Shown here in pieces: positions 1-11,561 of a stretch of 64,000 nucleotides of DNA. This DNA comes from Purpureocillium takamizusanense (taxonomy: Eukaryota; Ascomycota; Sordariomycetes; Hypocreales; Ophiocordycipitaceae): positions 1,860,001-1,924,000 of the forward strand of contig NC_063075.1 in the NCBI RefSeq assembly GCF_022605165.1. Reading direction: 5' to 3'. The translations under genes were made by a program, and so were the position numbers. The notes under the pieces are model-generated. The model saw only the letters and a list, made by a program, of their open reading frames with translations. It did not search any database and was not told the DNA's origin. Position 1 is the stretch's first letter. Each line of letters starts with the position of its first letter.

Positions 1-619
1 GAGGAGCAGCAATAGTTATCGCTAGGCGGGCTTATTATATTTTATCGCGGAGTAACTAGTCGTCTACCGAGGACGCCTACCATCCGCTATTATCCTAGTA
101 GAAGCATTTAAGTTAGTCTCCTAGAATAGTACGGGAGAGCTAAATGCTATCTATTATATATATTATATAAGCTCGCGTAATAAGTACTTAAGAGACTATT
201 CGGAACGGTCCTTACTATCTAAGCTAGAACTTTATATTCCTAAATAGATTATTTAATCGACGGATATTATATAATAGGACTAGGTCCCCTACCCGCAGTT
301 CTGCATCTATTATTTAGAGGCGATGCTTATTTTTACTATCTATTTAGTCGGCTAGCTTTCGTCGGTATTCTATAATTTTTACCTATACGGTAGCTATATC
401 TTTGGCTTTCCGAACGAGTAAACGCGTTCTTATAGCTAGGAGGTCCTTAGCGGTCGTTATATCGTTCTAGTTAATTAATCGCTACGTTAGGATATCGACC
501 TCTAGGGGTAAGATCGGTTCCTATCTATAAATAAGGTAGAAGGCTAATATTCTATAAGCATATCGAATAGCTATTCTTTCTACTAAGAGTATTTAATTAA
601 GGTACCTAGTCTACTATCC

Positions 620-860
620 CCTAGTCGAGTATGCTATTTTCTTAAGGCCTTAGGTAAGGGTCTAATGCCCCCCTTCGACTATACCGTTTACCTATAGATT
701 ATATATGGAGATAAAGATTATATTTAATCCTAACCCTTTTAAGAGGTCGCGGAACTAAGTGCGTATTTCTAGTCCCCTATCGATCATTATGTCTACGATA
801 TAGCTATACCGGTAAAATATAGATAGGGCGAATCGGCTTATTATAGCTATATTAATCGTA
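620..860 (-). pseudogene. Relic of retrotransposon integrase core
   Basis: On the minus strand this stretch reads as a Gypsy integrase core. A DRGLE segment corresponds to the second catalytic acidic region. It is followed by an FRDLLKGLGLN segment, then SIYN with a stop where glutamine is expected, then VNGIVEGGH, which matches the Gypsy 'YHPQANGxVERGH' signature. The three stops in this short span fall at predicted glutamine positions. The integrase is clearly dead. Confidence 0.75.
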
Positions 861-1989
861 CGTATTAAACGGGCCTCGATCTATCTTATTAAATCGCATC
901 GGGCTTCTAAGAGATACTTATAACCTTTGTCTTCTGGTATATATTAGTAGTCGAAATATACCTTTAATATTAGGTGCCTAAGCGTAGTCGAGATTACTAT
1001 TTCCTTCGGTCGCTAAGGGGAGAATTTTTAGCATTCGGCGTAGTATTAGATTGCTTCCGATATATCTTTCTATAGTTTTAGCTACTAATATCTATCCCGG
1101 ATTAAATAGAAAGTAACGTCTCTCCCTTTATAACCGTACTATTTATAATACTAGGATATAATCCGCTTGCGCTATTCTTCGTTATCTATAATTAGCGCGG
1201 GTCCTTAGGTTATCTTGCCGGGGCGTAGGTAGTATCGGTCCTTATCGATAAAGAACCGAATTGCCTTTTACCGGAGTGTCCGAAACTTAGCTTAGGGTAG
1301 ATTAATTAGTCTCTATAGCGTAGAAAGGTATTCGAAGATTCGTTAGTAGTCGGGGGAATAATAGGTTATCGTCTTGGCCTCTATGACTAGGTTAAGGTAG
1401 AGGTCGACGAATTCCTCTATATCTCCCTCGTACCTTTTGTCTATCGCATCCGAGGGGATATAGGGCATGCGGGAGAGGGCGTCGGCGATACCATTCCTTA
1501 TGCTAGGGATATATCGTATAGTAAAGTCGAAGAGGAAGATATAGCTAACCTATCTCGTAACTATCGTACCTAGTATATCCTTAAGTATACTATTAAGTTA
1601 ATTAACGAGCACTCTTACGTCTATCTCGAGAGTAAAATAGACTCTATAGATAATCCCTTTAAGCCGCCGTAAGGCATAGAGGACTGCCTTACATTCCCTC
1701 TTCGTAGTATCGTATCCCTATTTAGCTTTCGTCTATATCCCGCTTTTATAGCGGACAGGGTATCGTTTTCCGTTAATTATTTATATTAGCGTAACTCCCT
1801 AACCTAGGAGGCTTACGTCGTATATTATAATAATCTCTCTATAGCCTTCTCCTAGATCTAGTTAGACTAGAATTAGCGATATTATAATAGCCTTCTTTAG
1901 TCGGGATATTAAAGCTCGTTACTTTAGGCCCTAGATCTATGCTATATTCTTCCTTAGCAATATTATTAATAGTATAGCGATCTATACGA

Positions 1990-2440
1990 ACTATTTAATC
2001 TATTGCCTATAGTACCCTATAAGCCTATAAAAGGATCGAACTTCGCTAATATCCGCGTAGGATTCCTATTTATTTATCTTCGTGACTATAGCTTCGACGG
2101 GTAATCTTCCATTTATCCCGCATATATAGCCTATAATCTTAGTCGTTCGCTAGCAGAACTTTAACTTTACTGCCGAGATCGTATATCTAGAAAGCTCTAT
2201 ATTAAGTAGGACCTTATTAATATTAATGAGGTATTTATATATAAACCGACGGATGCCGGGGAGTACTTCCTCTTATCCGTAGTCTATACTAGGCCCTCGG
2301 ATAGCAATATTATCGAGGAAAGGCCGATAGACGGTTAGGATTAGATTAAAGAGGATTTAGTAAATAAGCCTTATAAATTAGGCTACCGAGTTTATTGCCC
2401 CTTAAGGGAGGGTATATATCCGAAGCAGCCCTATTAGCGT
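1990..2440 (-). pseudogene. Relic of retrotransposon reverse transcriptase
   Basis: The minus strand shows, in order, a GAINSVA-stop-F segment (family form GATNSVAQF), the active-site motif YRPFLDNIAIRGP (F-x-D-D type with the second aspartate changed to asparagine), EEVLPGIRRFIY, then TISAVKLKFC and IIGYICG, and finally a GYYRQ segment leading toward RNase H. This is the arrangement of fungal Gypsy polymerases. Several stops and the D-to-N change in the catalytic pair, which fits a G-to-A mutation, make it non-functional. Confidence 0.85.
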
Positions 2441-3769
2441 TACGAAGGTTATTAGGTCCTAACTCGTTAGATTAAGTAGTATCTAGTCGTATTTAGAGAA
2501 GAAGTCGAGTAATAAAAGGATTTTATATATCGAAAAGTCATTATTAAATTTATCTACGCTTAGAGGGATAAACGTATCTTAGATTATAACTTTATTCGCC
2601 CTTATTACTAAATTAATAAGGTATAAGCCTCTGTCCTTCTTAACTATAAGGAAGAATAGGTTCCTATATAGGGCATGCGATTCTTCTAGTATCCCTTTCT
2701 CGATCCTTATGCGTAAGAGATCGATAACTTTCTCTTTTAGTCCTCTTAGGATTAGGATAATGCCTGCCCTTTACGTAGTATACTTAACTATTTTAATCTT
2801 TTATAGGGGGGCTATTATCTAATCTAGCTTCCCGTAGTCTTTAAAGTCCTACGTAAGGGCTTTTTCGCGATTATAAAGGATTTCCTTAAGTATACTCTTT
2901 TCTTCCGAGGAGAAGAATCCTTTTACTTATACTATAACCCCCTATAGCCTCTTAGGGGTAAGCTTACTTCCTCGCTCGATATCGGAGAACTTTCCGATGA
3001 TATAGCTAGTATATTTTCCTTTAGTTAAAGCTACCCCCTTAACTTTGTCCTATATCTTCTATTTCTAATAGGGGTTACCTTCCGGGATAGTCCCGTCGGA
3101 AGGTACGTTATCTCTCGGGTGGGTTTTAATCCCCTTGCGTTTATATAAGGTATAAATAGCGAGCTTTAGGAGCGTTTATTTTAGTCGTATAGCTTCGTTC
3201 TCGAACGCTTTACGGGCTTCCGCTAGCTATGCCTTCGTCTTAGCTTAGAGTAAGTTAAGGATAGTAATTAAGGTCTCTAGGTCAAGCGGAATTAGGGTTT
3301 CGTCTTCTAGGGTTATTTAATTATCGCAAGGGGTGTCTTCCTAGCTCCCTTCTATGTCTAATTTCGTTATAGAGGCGATATTATCATCCTAGGATCCTTT
3401 ATCGCTAGTGCCGCCTATCGGTATCTAATCGTCATAAGAGTTAGGATCCTAGGCGTTCAGGCTCTCCGCTTTAGTAATAGTAAATCTAATACTATTTACC
3501 CGCACCGATTCCGTATAGCTATCGTATTCCTATTTAATAGCTCCGGCTACTAGCGTAATAACTTAAATCCTCCCTATCCTATATTTAAGATAGAGGTCCC
3601 CTATCTTAATAGCGTAGTTAAATATAACCTAAATAGCCCTAATAAACGGCATTCTAAGGATTAAGGGTATAGAGACGGTATTAAGCGCTACGTAGAGCCT
3701 AATAGGCCTATAGGCATCTCCTATATAGATAAGCATACGTACCTCCCTATGCATTCTAATTATGTTTTT

Positions 3770-3880
3770 CGAGTATAACTTAGTAGCTGCGGAGATAGGC
3801 GTGATCTAGAGTCCTCTCCGTTTAACTTCCTTTTAGGTAATAAGGTTCCCTTCTACACTCGAGTCCACTAATGCGAGGAG
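3770..3880 (-). pseudogene. Relic of retrotransposon aspartic protease
   Basis: Minus-strand translation gives LLALVDSSVEGNLI, then a stop and KEVKRRG. ALVDSG-x-x-x-NLI is the flap-proximal active-site signature of Gypsy aspartic proteases; the catalytic glycine is a serine here, consistent with a G-to-A change. It lies upstream (in element orientation) of the reverse transcriptase, as expected. Confidence 0.65.
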
Positions 3881-6800
3881 AGGTAGTCTAGTTAGCTTCC
3901 TAATGCATACTTAGATCCTAGGTAAGTCTTATATATACGCGGGTATTTTATTTAGTATAAGGACTACTCTAGTATATAGCGTCTTACTTAGTAAGTTCGT
4001 CGCTTTTAGGTCTGCCCCTTAGACGATATGGATTTCTATTTAATTACCTCTTTCGTAAGGGCATCCTCGTATAGTTAAGGTACTATATCTTTCGTAAGGG
4101 ATTTCTTCGGGGACGTAAAAGTAGACGTCTTCTTTAGCGGGTGATTTATCTACATTAATACTATAATTATTTAATCGAGGGCTAGCAAACGCGACCCTTA
4201 GCTTTTCCTTTACTTTACTTAGAATCTCTTCCGTTTCTAAATCTTAGAGCCTAGCGATAGCGATACCTCTATTATTCTTAGTAATCGGAGGTTTATCGCT
4301 TAGGCGCTAGACTTCTTCTACTCCCTCTACTATATTCGAGATCCTTTCCGCGGCTAACCTTCTAAACTAAGGAAATCTTTTCGCTAGATCCGTTACGGAG
4401 ATAGCGAGCTTTTTATTAATTATTTTATAGACGAGACCTTTATAGAAGCGCTCTATCTCCTTCTCGGGGTCGAATCTAGGCTTAAAGTAGGTAATATTCT
4501 CTATATTTATTAGGTCTCGTCGAGTCTCCTATCTTTCGGGTTCTATATCTTAGTTTTCCTTAAGGCGCGCTCTTTTTCTTTTATAAGCGTTAACGCTAAT
4601 CGGGGTAGCTCTAATTAAATAGTCTTACTGATTTTCCTTAATTATAATAACCCTAGTAGACGATATCTCGTCGTTCTATCGGCTACGCTAGGCGATATTA
4701 GTCTAGCCTATTTACCTAAGTCTCTATGCGTCCCCTAACCTTATAAGGAAGAGATTAAGGCACTCCTTTTCTCTCGGAAGCAATTCCTAGTTCTCTTACG
4801 TACTTAATTCCTTAGCTTTAACCGTTAGGAGTAGGGGACTAATAAAGTATTTATTAAATCTCTTAACTTAATAGTACGTAAGGCGGCGCACTCCGCTATT
4901 AAGCCTAATATATCGGTATATAAGCGAGGGGGGGATTATTTAACCGTTTTCTTTTATTCTTACCTATAGGGCTCTTCCTTCTATATCGAAGTAGGTAAAC
5001 CTAATTTCCTCGTCGTATTTATATTCCAGGTATCTAGCCGGGATGTAGCTAAGTCTAGCGCAATATTAATAAAGCCGCTTACGTCTGCCTTCCCCTTACG
5101 AGATTACCCCTATTATAAACTAGTTAAGGTTATCCTCTTCCTCGAAGGAAATCGCGTAAGTCTACGCCTTTTACATCTTAATTAGCGCTACCGTTTTACC
5201 GGCTTCTTATCCTATTATCTTGCCCTTTTATATTTACGCTATAAAGAGTCATTTAAGATCTTCTATTTGCTAATTATTCTATCGAGCGAGGTTAATCTTA
5301 AGTACTTCGAGCTATTATATTAGTTTATCTATCTTACCTTTAATATATTCTATGCTATTAATATTCTAGGGCGGTAGAGACCTAAGTTGCTATTTTCCTT
5401 AGTCTATATATTTCGGAACTATTTAATCTTGCGGCTATCGCTCCTCTCGGATTAGCCTAGAGTAGGAAGCTTCCTTTAATTTGACGTCGAGACGGGGGGT
5501 TAAGTAATCCTCGATTACCTTAATAAGTTCTTCGTAAGGGATTTTAATTATGTCTAAAAAGGAAGCTCCCTTCTTTTCTAGGATTTTAACTTAGATATAG
5601 GGGGGCATAGCTACGAAGATATATCTAGACTATCCTTTACTTATCTTTTATATATCGGGTTCGACCTTTCGCTAGAGGTATGTATATTACTTTAGCTAGT
5701 CTAATATATCCTAGTTTATCTATAGCTTCGCTATAAGGTATCGTTCTAGCCGAGTATATATAGTTTCTATTTAATTAAAGTCTAGCGAGTAGTATTCCTT
5801 AACGAGAGTAGTCTTTACGTCTTTCTAGCGTAATCTATCTATAAGGACTTTTACCTTTTATACTTCTAGTAAGGATATATAGCTCTCGAGCTATAACGGT
5901 ATCTCTTCCTCTATAATCGAGTAAGCCCTTATCTTAGCTTCGAACTTCTTAATAAAGTCCGTTACGTCCTATCCGTTAAACTTCGGGACGGCAAGTCGAT
6001 ATTAGTTAAGACTTAATACTCTAAATAGCGACTTCCCTATAAGGGAGACGGCTTAAGCTAAAGTATTATTATTAAGTTCTTCCGGTTTATCTATTAGCCT
6101 CGTTATAAGTAGATTAAATACTCTTGCCCTATACGTAAGGGGATTTCTTTCGAGAGTGCCTTTCGCTAAGTTACTAAGAGATCCTAAGTTACCCGCTATA
6201 TAGAAGGGAGGGGTCGAATTGTTTTATCGTAAGTTAGCTTAACGCTATAGGCGGTCTCCGCCCTCTTTTAACGTTTTTATCTTTCCTCCTAGCGTAATTA
6301 TAGCTATAATAGTAAGCGCCTATCCTATCTAGCTATCCCCGGCAGTTACCTAAGTCACGATCTAGACCGCAAGGATTCCTAATAGTTTTCGTTCGTTTCT
6401 ATTGGGTTTCTATTTAATTAGGTCTTTTAATGCGGGTTTATAATTTCGCAGCCTTTAGGTTTTTCCTTATTCGTTAGTTTTTATCTTATTGACCCCTATC
6501 CTTTCGGATACGTATCGTTTTTTGCCCGTATTCGCTTTAACCTTATTTCTTTTTAGGCGTCGGACCCTCTCCTTAACGCTAGGGCTAAATCGTCCCCTAT
6601 TAAGAATAGGGCTTATTGTTTTATTAGTCTTTTTTTCTTCTTCGTTAGTAATATTTTTCTTACCCCTTTTCCTTTTAAGCTTAGTATTCTTCTATTTAGT
6701 AGCCTAGAGGTGCCCTTAGGTTAGCATAATAGCCCCTAAGTTATTTCACGCCTTAGAGATTAGTTATATTAGGGCGAGAAAGACACTAAACCGCAGAGCG

Positions 6801-7200
6801 CGTTCCCTTCGTGCTCTTCCTATCCCTACCTAGCGCGTTATAATATAAAGACTCCTATATATTAATATATTAGTATAGTAGAAAGGCCGCTAAGCTTTAA
6901 TTAAATAGTCTTAGGCGTTAGATATCCGTATTTATAATAGTATATAAAACTATACGGCAATCCGTAACGGCGCGAGATACTTATATTAATAAAGCATACT
7001 TATATCTAAAGCATAAGAATAGGGCAAAAGAGTAAGTATTGTCGGCTATAACTAAAGAGGCGTGGCGAGTCCTCTTTAACTGGGAAGGCTTCCTTCCTTT
7101 ATAGTTATCCTTATAGTCTTACCCTTATAGCTCCCTTTTACCCCTGGCCATTCCTTTAGCCGTTTTTATTCGTCTTCCTTGGGCCGTCTTCCATTTCCTA

Positions 7201-8189
7201 CGCCTTCTCTCACTAATACAATATAATAACCTTTAAACCTTTAACTCTTTAAACTTTAATTATATATAATAAAACTAATCTTTAAACTTTTATATATTTA
7301 CTTTAAGAATACTTAAGTAATACTTTAAACTTATTTAATATTCTTTATTATAGATATATTATAAAATAAAATAAATAAAAGTAATATTAGCTATATAGAT
7401 ATTTTACATTACTTTTTTTCTAGCTAATTATATATTATATAGCTCTTACTCTTATATAAATAAGGTGCGTAAGCGTAGGCTACCTATAGTAGCCTATTAT
7501 AGCTTATTATAGCTTATATAAAATACTATATAGTAGTATAACTACGCCTCTTAACGCGCCTCTAATAGCTATATCGTAGGCCCGCGGCTAAGGGCAGAAG
7601 ACTATAGACGACGACGACGACGACAGCTAGGGCATTACGAGGTAGCCACAGCGGCGGGCGGCGCCGGGGGGGGGCTGCTTAGGCCCGTTAATGGCATCAC
7701 GAGCGGCGGCAGTTTTGGCTTCGCAGCTAGCCCGGCCCGGCCCGGCCCAACATGGCCCCGATGTCATGGCATTGCGAGGAAACAACGGAAATGCGTTTTT
7801 GGGCCCTGCCGGCGCGCGGACGCTGGCGCTGCGTTGTGACGATCTAGTTTGATTGACATGTCGGCGTGCGTTGCGGCGCGCCCGTCTCGTCTCATGCCTG
7901 CGCACCAAAAATGGCTGGCGCGGTCTGGGGGTGGGGCGGGGCCTAGAAATATCCATGGGAACAGGTTGTGCCCGCAGCAAAACATCCATGGTTGTGCCCC
8001 TAGCACTTAGTACTCTATAACAACGACAGACACCACCTCTCAAAGACCCCACCCCGTGAAAAGGTTGCCCACGCAACCGAAGAAACCAGAGTAGGCATGT
8101 TGCTGTGGTATTAAACGCAGAGTGTTGTATGCGCAAATCGCACGTATACATGCAGTGTCATCATCAATAGTCGTCCGCGTTACATATCC
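7201..8189. other. Transition from AT-rich repeat to GC-rich genic DNA; no gene
   Basis: From 7201 to about 7560 the DNA is almost entirely A/T with many TATA-like runs and no coding potential, probably the end of the retrotransposon or its LTR. At about 7570-7630 the composition changes sharply; a short GAC-type triplet run sits at 7611-7625. The remaining 560 bases are GC-rich and lie just beyond the 3' end of the TMEM135-like gene, so they probably include its 3' UTR. Open frames here are short, cysteine/arginine-rich and unlike known proteins. Confidence 0.6.
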
Positions 8190-10080
8190 CTAGTTCTCCT
8201 TCGTGCCTTCGCCGTCCTCGTCATCAGCATCGCTCTCATCGGCGGCGACCCAGTCCTTCCAGCCCTCGCCCCTGACCCAGCTCATGCCCTTGCGCCACTC
8301 TCTCTCACGGAGCGCCCGCGCATCGCGCTCGTAAACAACGCCGGTGACCATGAGCGCAAGCACAAAGACCCAGACGTCGCCCCCCTTCATGGCCTTCCAC
8401 CAGCGACGCTTGACGCCCACCTTCCATAGGCTGTCGACACTTGCCCTGGCGCTGTACAGGAAAACGCCGCGCCCGTGTCTCCGCTCCACCCATGCCCACA
8501 GACCGGCGAAGAAGCCGCCGAGGAAGAAGCGTTGGGTCGCGAGGACATGGCGGGGCAAGTACGCCTGAAAGAAGCAGATCGATGCCCACGCTGTAGAGAT
8601 GGCGCCGGTGACGAACGTCGACATGCGCAGGGCGCGGGTAAGCACACGCTGGATCGTAGTGGCAGGGAAGTGATAGAGGCTCTTGAACCGCGGGACAATG
8701 GTGAGGGCGGAATAAAGAACGAGGAAGAACCGCGCCAGCGGTGGGAAGGAACTGAGCCAGAAGGTGAGGTAGGTCCGGAGACACGACGGGTCAGAAGGAT
8801 GTAGCGTTGCGCAGGACAACGATGTGATGAGCGGATGCGCTTGGGAAGAAAGCGGCGCAACTCCCTTGAGCGAAGGAGGAAGCACCTCCTTCTTGGGAAA
8901 CATGGTGGGAGAAATGTAGGCACTAATGGCATGTCAGCTCACAGTGAGGCGTGTAAATGATCAGCAAGCAACTCACGGCCAGTTAAGCCTGGCCATCTGG
9001 GCTAGGTTGTCGACAATCTCCCGGGCCTTTGGCCAACCGAGGTTGATCGGCCAATCCTGGGGCCGGCCGTGCAAGTAGGCAGTGGATTTCTTGAAGATGA
9101 AGTTTCCATACGCCTGAGGATTGGTTTCAGCAAGGCTGCCAGCGAAAAGAGCAGGATGAGCTCACCTCTGGGAAACAGTCCCGATCGAACACGCACGAGT
9201 GGAGCAACTGTCCAAAAGCCAGTGGTTGCAACAACCAGCTCCCAAACCACCAAGGCCTCTCGCGTTTCTTGCCGTTCTTTATACCCCACACCAGGCCTTC
9301 ACCCTCGCACATGTTCCAGCCAAACTCAAGGGCGCGGAACGTCATGTAGATGGTGATGGAAACCCGCAGCTGCTGCGACGGGTAAACCCCAAGCGCGAGA
9401 CCTGCAAGCGACGCACCAACCGCAGGTGCATATGGCGACGTCAACGAAGCCGCGGTGCGAGGGTTGCGACGTCGAAAGGGCTCGGCTTGGGGGTCCATTA
9501 GGTGTGCCCGCAAGCGCGAGAGGAAGCGGAATAGGAACCGGTAGAGCAGCAGGATTGTCGATAAAGAGAGTGATAATCGCAGTGCGGGGGCTTTGTAAAA
9601 CGGCTGCTTCTTCCCGCCGACACTAGAGCTTCCATTCAATGTCAGTATCACGGCTGCACCACAGCTGTCTCGCATCGCAGGAAGCTGGGCGTACTCTTTA
9701 TCACCTATTCTCTTCGAAATGGCTTCCCATCCTTTCATGCCAACCCACGTGGCCGCAAACACACGCAGCGCGTGCCGTACTGCCCTAGCATTGTAGTCAT
9801 CACCACCGCTGGCCCTCTTCTTGTCGTCAACACTGCCACTCGAGGGTGTCGCGGAGAGTGCCTTGTCGACAGCGCCAGGAGTCGGCGCGCTGCGCCGTAG
9901 CAGACGCGACCGAGAAATAATGTATTTGTGCAGAGTCGCGTATTCGCGCGCGGAGACGGTGTAGCGCAGCGTGTTTCGTAGGATCGGGTCGATGGGCGCG
10001 GAGGCGCCGGCGCCGGGTGTCGACGATGACACCCGCCGAGGCGCCGGCGCAACGGCCGACCTGGAGCCTTCCGCAGCCAT
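8190..10080 (-). CDS. TMEM135-like multi-pass membrane protein
   Basis: Predicted 594-residue protein in three exons: 10080-9166, 9113-8977 and 8922-8190. Introns are 52 and 54 bases with GTGAG donors and phases that join exactly. It resembles the fungal TMEM135 family. Visible signatures are a hydrophobic segment near residues 170-190 (LSLSTILLLYRFLF), the 'LEFGWNMCEGEGLVWG' region, 'CVFDRDCFPE' at the end of exon 1, 'LHGRPQDWPINLGWPKARE' in exon 2, and the C-terminal 'FFLGGFFAGLWAWVERRHGRG' followed by 'DSLWKVGVKRRWWK'. The N-terminal 100 residues are low-complexity and the C-terminus is acidic. In animals TMEM135 is linked to mitochondrial and peroxisomal dynamics; a comparable role here is inference. 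The ATG start is the first codon of the long frame. Confidence 0.8.
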
Positions 10081-11561
10081 CTATATTCCAACAATGACCA
10101 GCGCGAGCGTTTCAGAAGGAAGAACGTGGGTTCTCGGGGTGCGCTTCGATGAGATTCGTAGACTCGTCAGGCTTTGATGGCGGCAGGTCAGCGATGACGC
10201 CGGCAATCCGACGGAAACTGGCCAAAAGCCAGCATTCACAAGCTTATCTTACTCAGGTCTAGCACAGCTCCATGGGCAAGTCGAACAGGCCGCAGGACTG
10301 AGCAGTCGCGGTCGGTCGCACAAGCTCAGATAAACTGCCGCTACGCAAACCGAGACGCGCAGACGTGTTTTGCGTCGGGGTACGGGGTGGTGCGGGAAGT
10401 GCGTCGCGTCGAGATGATGGACCCTTGGTGGATGGAAGGCGATTGATGGTGGTGGGCGTGCCGGGCCAAAAATGGCTGCCCTTGGAATGCTGTCACAAGT
10501 ACAGACGCGCAATAATCGACCTCGGCTGAGCTGATGGGGGGCGCGCGCGCGGGCTGCCTATAGTGGGTGGGCCCCGCTACGGCTCGCAAGGATTCCCCGC
10601 CATGAATGGATGATGCTCCGTCAATACTGCTAGTAATAGAGGTACCTACTTCATAAGCTTGGTAAGTTAGGTACTTGTTCCACATCGGGCCCCCTGCGCC
10701 TTCGAGAGAAGAGCGCGAACGCCAAATATAACGTCTTTATTCACATGCGGTTGTGGACTTCTATCCGCTGATTCAGTAATGACTGCTCGTTCATGGAAAC
10801 ACTTTGTAAGCTAGGTAGCTTCCGCCTGCAATCGAATGACCCGAATTGACCACCATCTCACATTACACATTGGGGAATGATCACACCGACAGATCCGTTC
10901 TCAGTGCTTTCACAGCTGAAGTGTTTTTAATATTTCTTCTTACTTTTCTTGCTCGCGTGCAAAGTGCTTCTTGGCTTGGTCGTATCCTCGCAAGCCCAAG
11001 CCATCACCCTGTCCATTCAAATACGACTTTGTGAGACCAACCCAAGCCTTCAACATCTCAGTTTCCACTATGTGTTGGCCGTCTGTGATCGTTGCGCGTT
11101 GGCACGACCCTCCTGCTTCCAGATTTCGCAGATGCTACCCGTCAGCATCTGCCGTCGTTCGCCGTACAATCACACCCTTCCGCCGGCCACTCGTGCTGGC
11201 CGCTCGCTAGCCCTGCGGTTCATCCCCACACGCGGCCAGTGTCATCGCCCTCTGTCGCCGGTCCGAGTTGACATGAGGGCTGCTGGCTCTGCTGATAACT
11301 CTCAGCCTGCACGTATTGTCAAGTCGAGCGTAGCTGTTGTTGCAAATCCTCGCCTGAAAGGGCTCTCCAGAAGCCAGGACCTGGATTCAAGTCGATATGT
11401 ACTCAGTAGCACAGTAAGCTTCAGACGAAACGAACAGGGCGCCTCAAAAGGTAGCCCCCCGTCGATATGCCGCTCCCACGATGTCCGCGTCGTGCCAATT
11501 GCATAATGCACCATCTCATGAGTGTTAACGTCGTCATTCGTAAACCCCGAGGCATGGCACT
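10081..11561. other. Intergenic: TMEM135-like promoter and BTB-gene 3' flank
   Basis: This 1.5-kb stretch separates the start of the TMEM135-like gene (minus, ATG at 10080) from the 3' end of the BTB-like gene. It includes a TAGGTACCTA-type palindromic motif near 10638 and a purine/GC alternation (gcgcgcgcgcgg) near 10541. The open frames in it are short, mostly start with non-ATG codons and resemble no family I recognise. Confidence 0.5.

Larger units (their letters stand above)
1..7200 (-). mobile_element. RIP-degraded Gypsy/Ty3-type LTR retrotransposon, cut by window start
   Basis: This is the internal part of a Ty3/Gypsy-type retrotransposon in minus orientation. Reading the minus strand, a retroviral-type protease motif (ALVDSS, about 3.86 kb), a reverse transcriptase block (about 2.0-2.45 kb) and an integrase core (about 0.62-0.86 kb) occur in the canonical gag-protease-RT-integrase order; the gag side would lie above about 4 kb. 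No frame is open for long: stops interrupt every domain, several exactly where a glutamine is expected (CAA/CAG to TAA/TAG). Together with a very high TpA content this is the footprint of repeat-induced point mutation. The 3' LTR would lie before base 1. I could not place the other LTR because no second copy is available for comparison, so the right border is approximate. The element is inactive. Confidence 0.85.

Noticed and set aside
6489..6707. 72-codon hydrophobic open frame
   Set aside because: It lies in the RIP-mutated retrotransposon, starts with a non-ATG codon and its hydrophobicity reflects T-rich sequence.
7627..8151. 174-codon frame on the minus strand
   Set aside because: Arg/Pro/Ala-rich composition from GC-rich DNA, no family resemblance, overlaps another open frame on the same strand.
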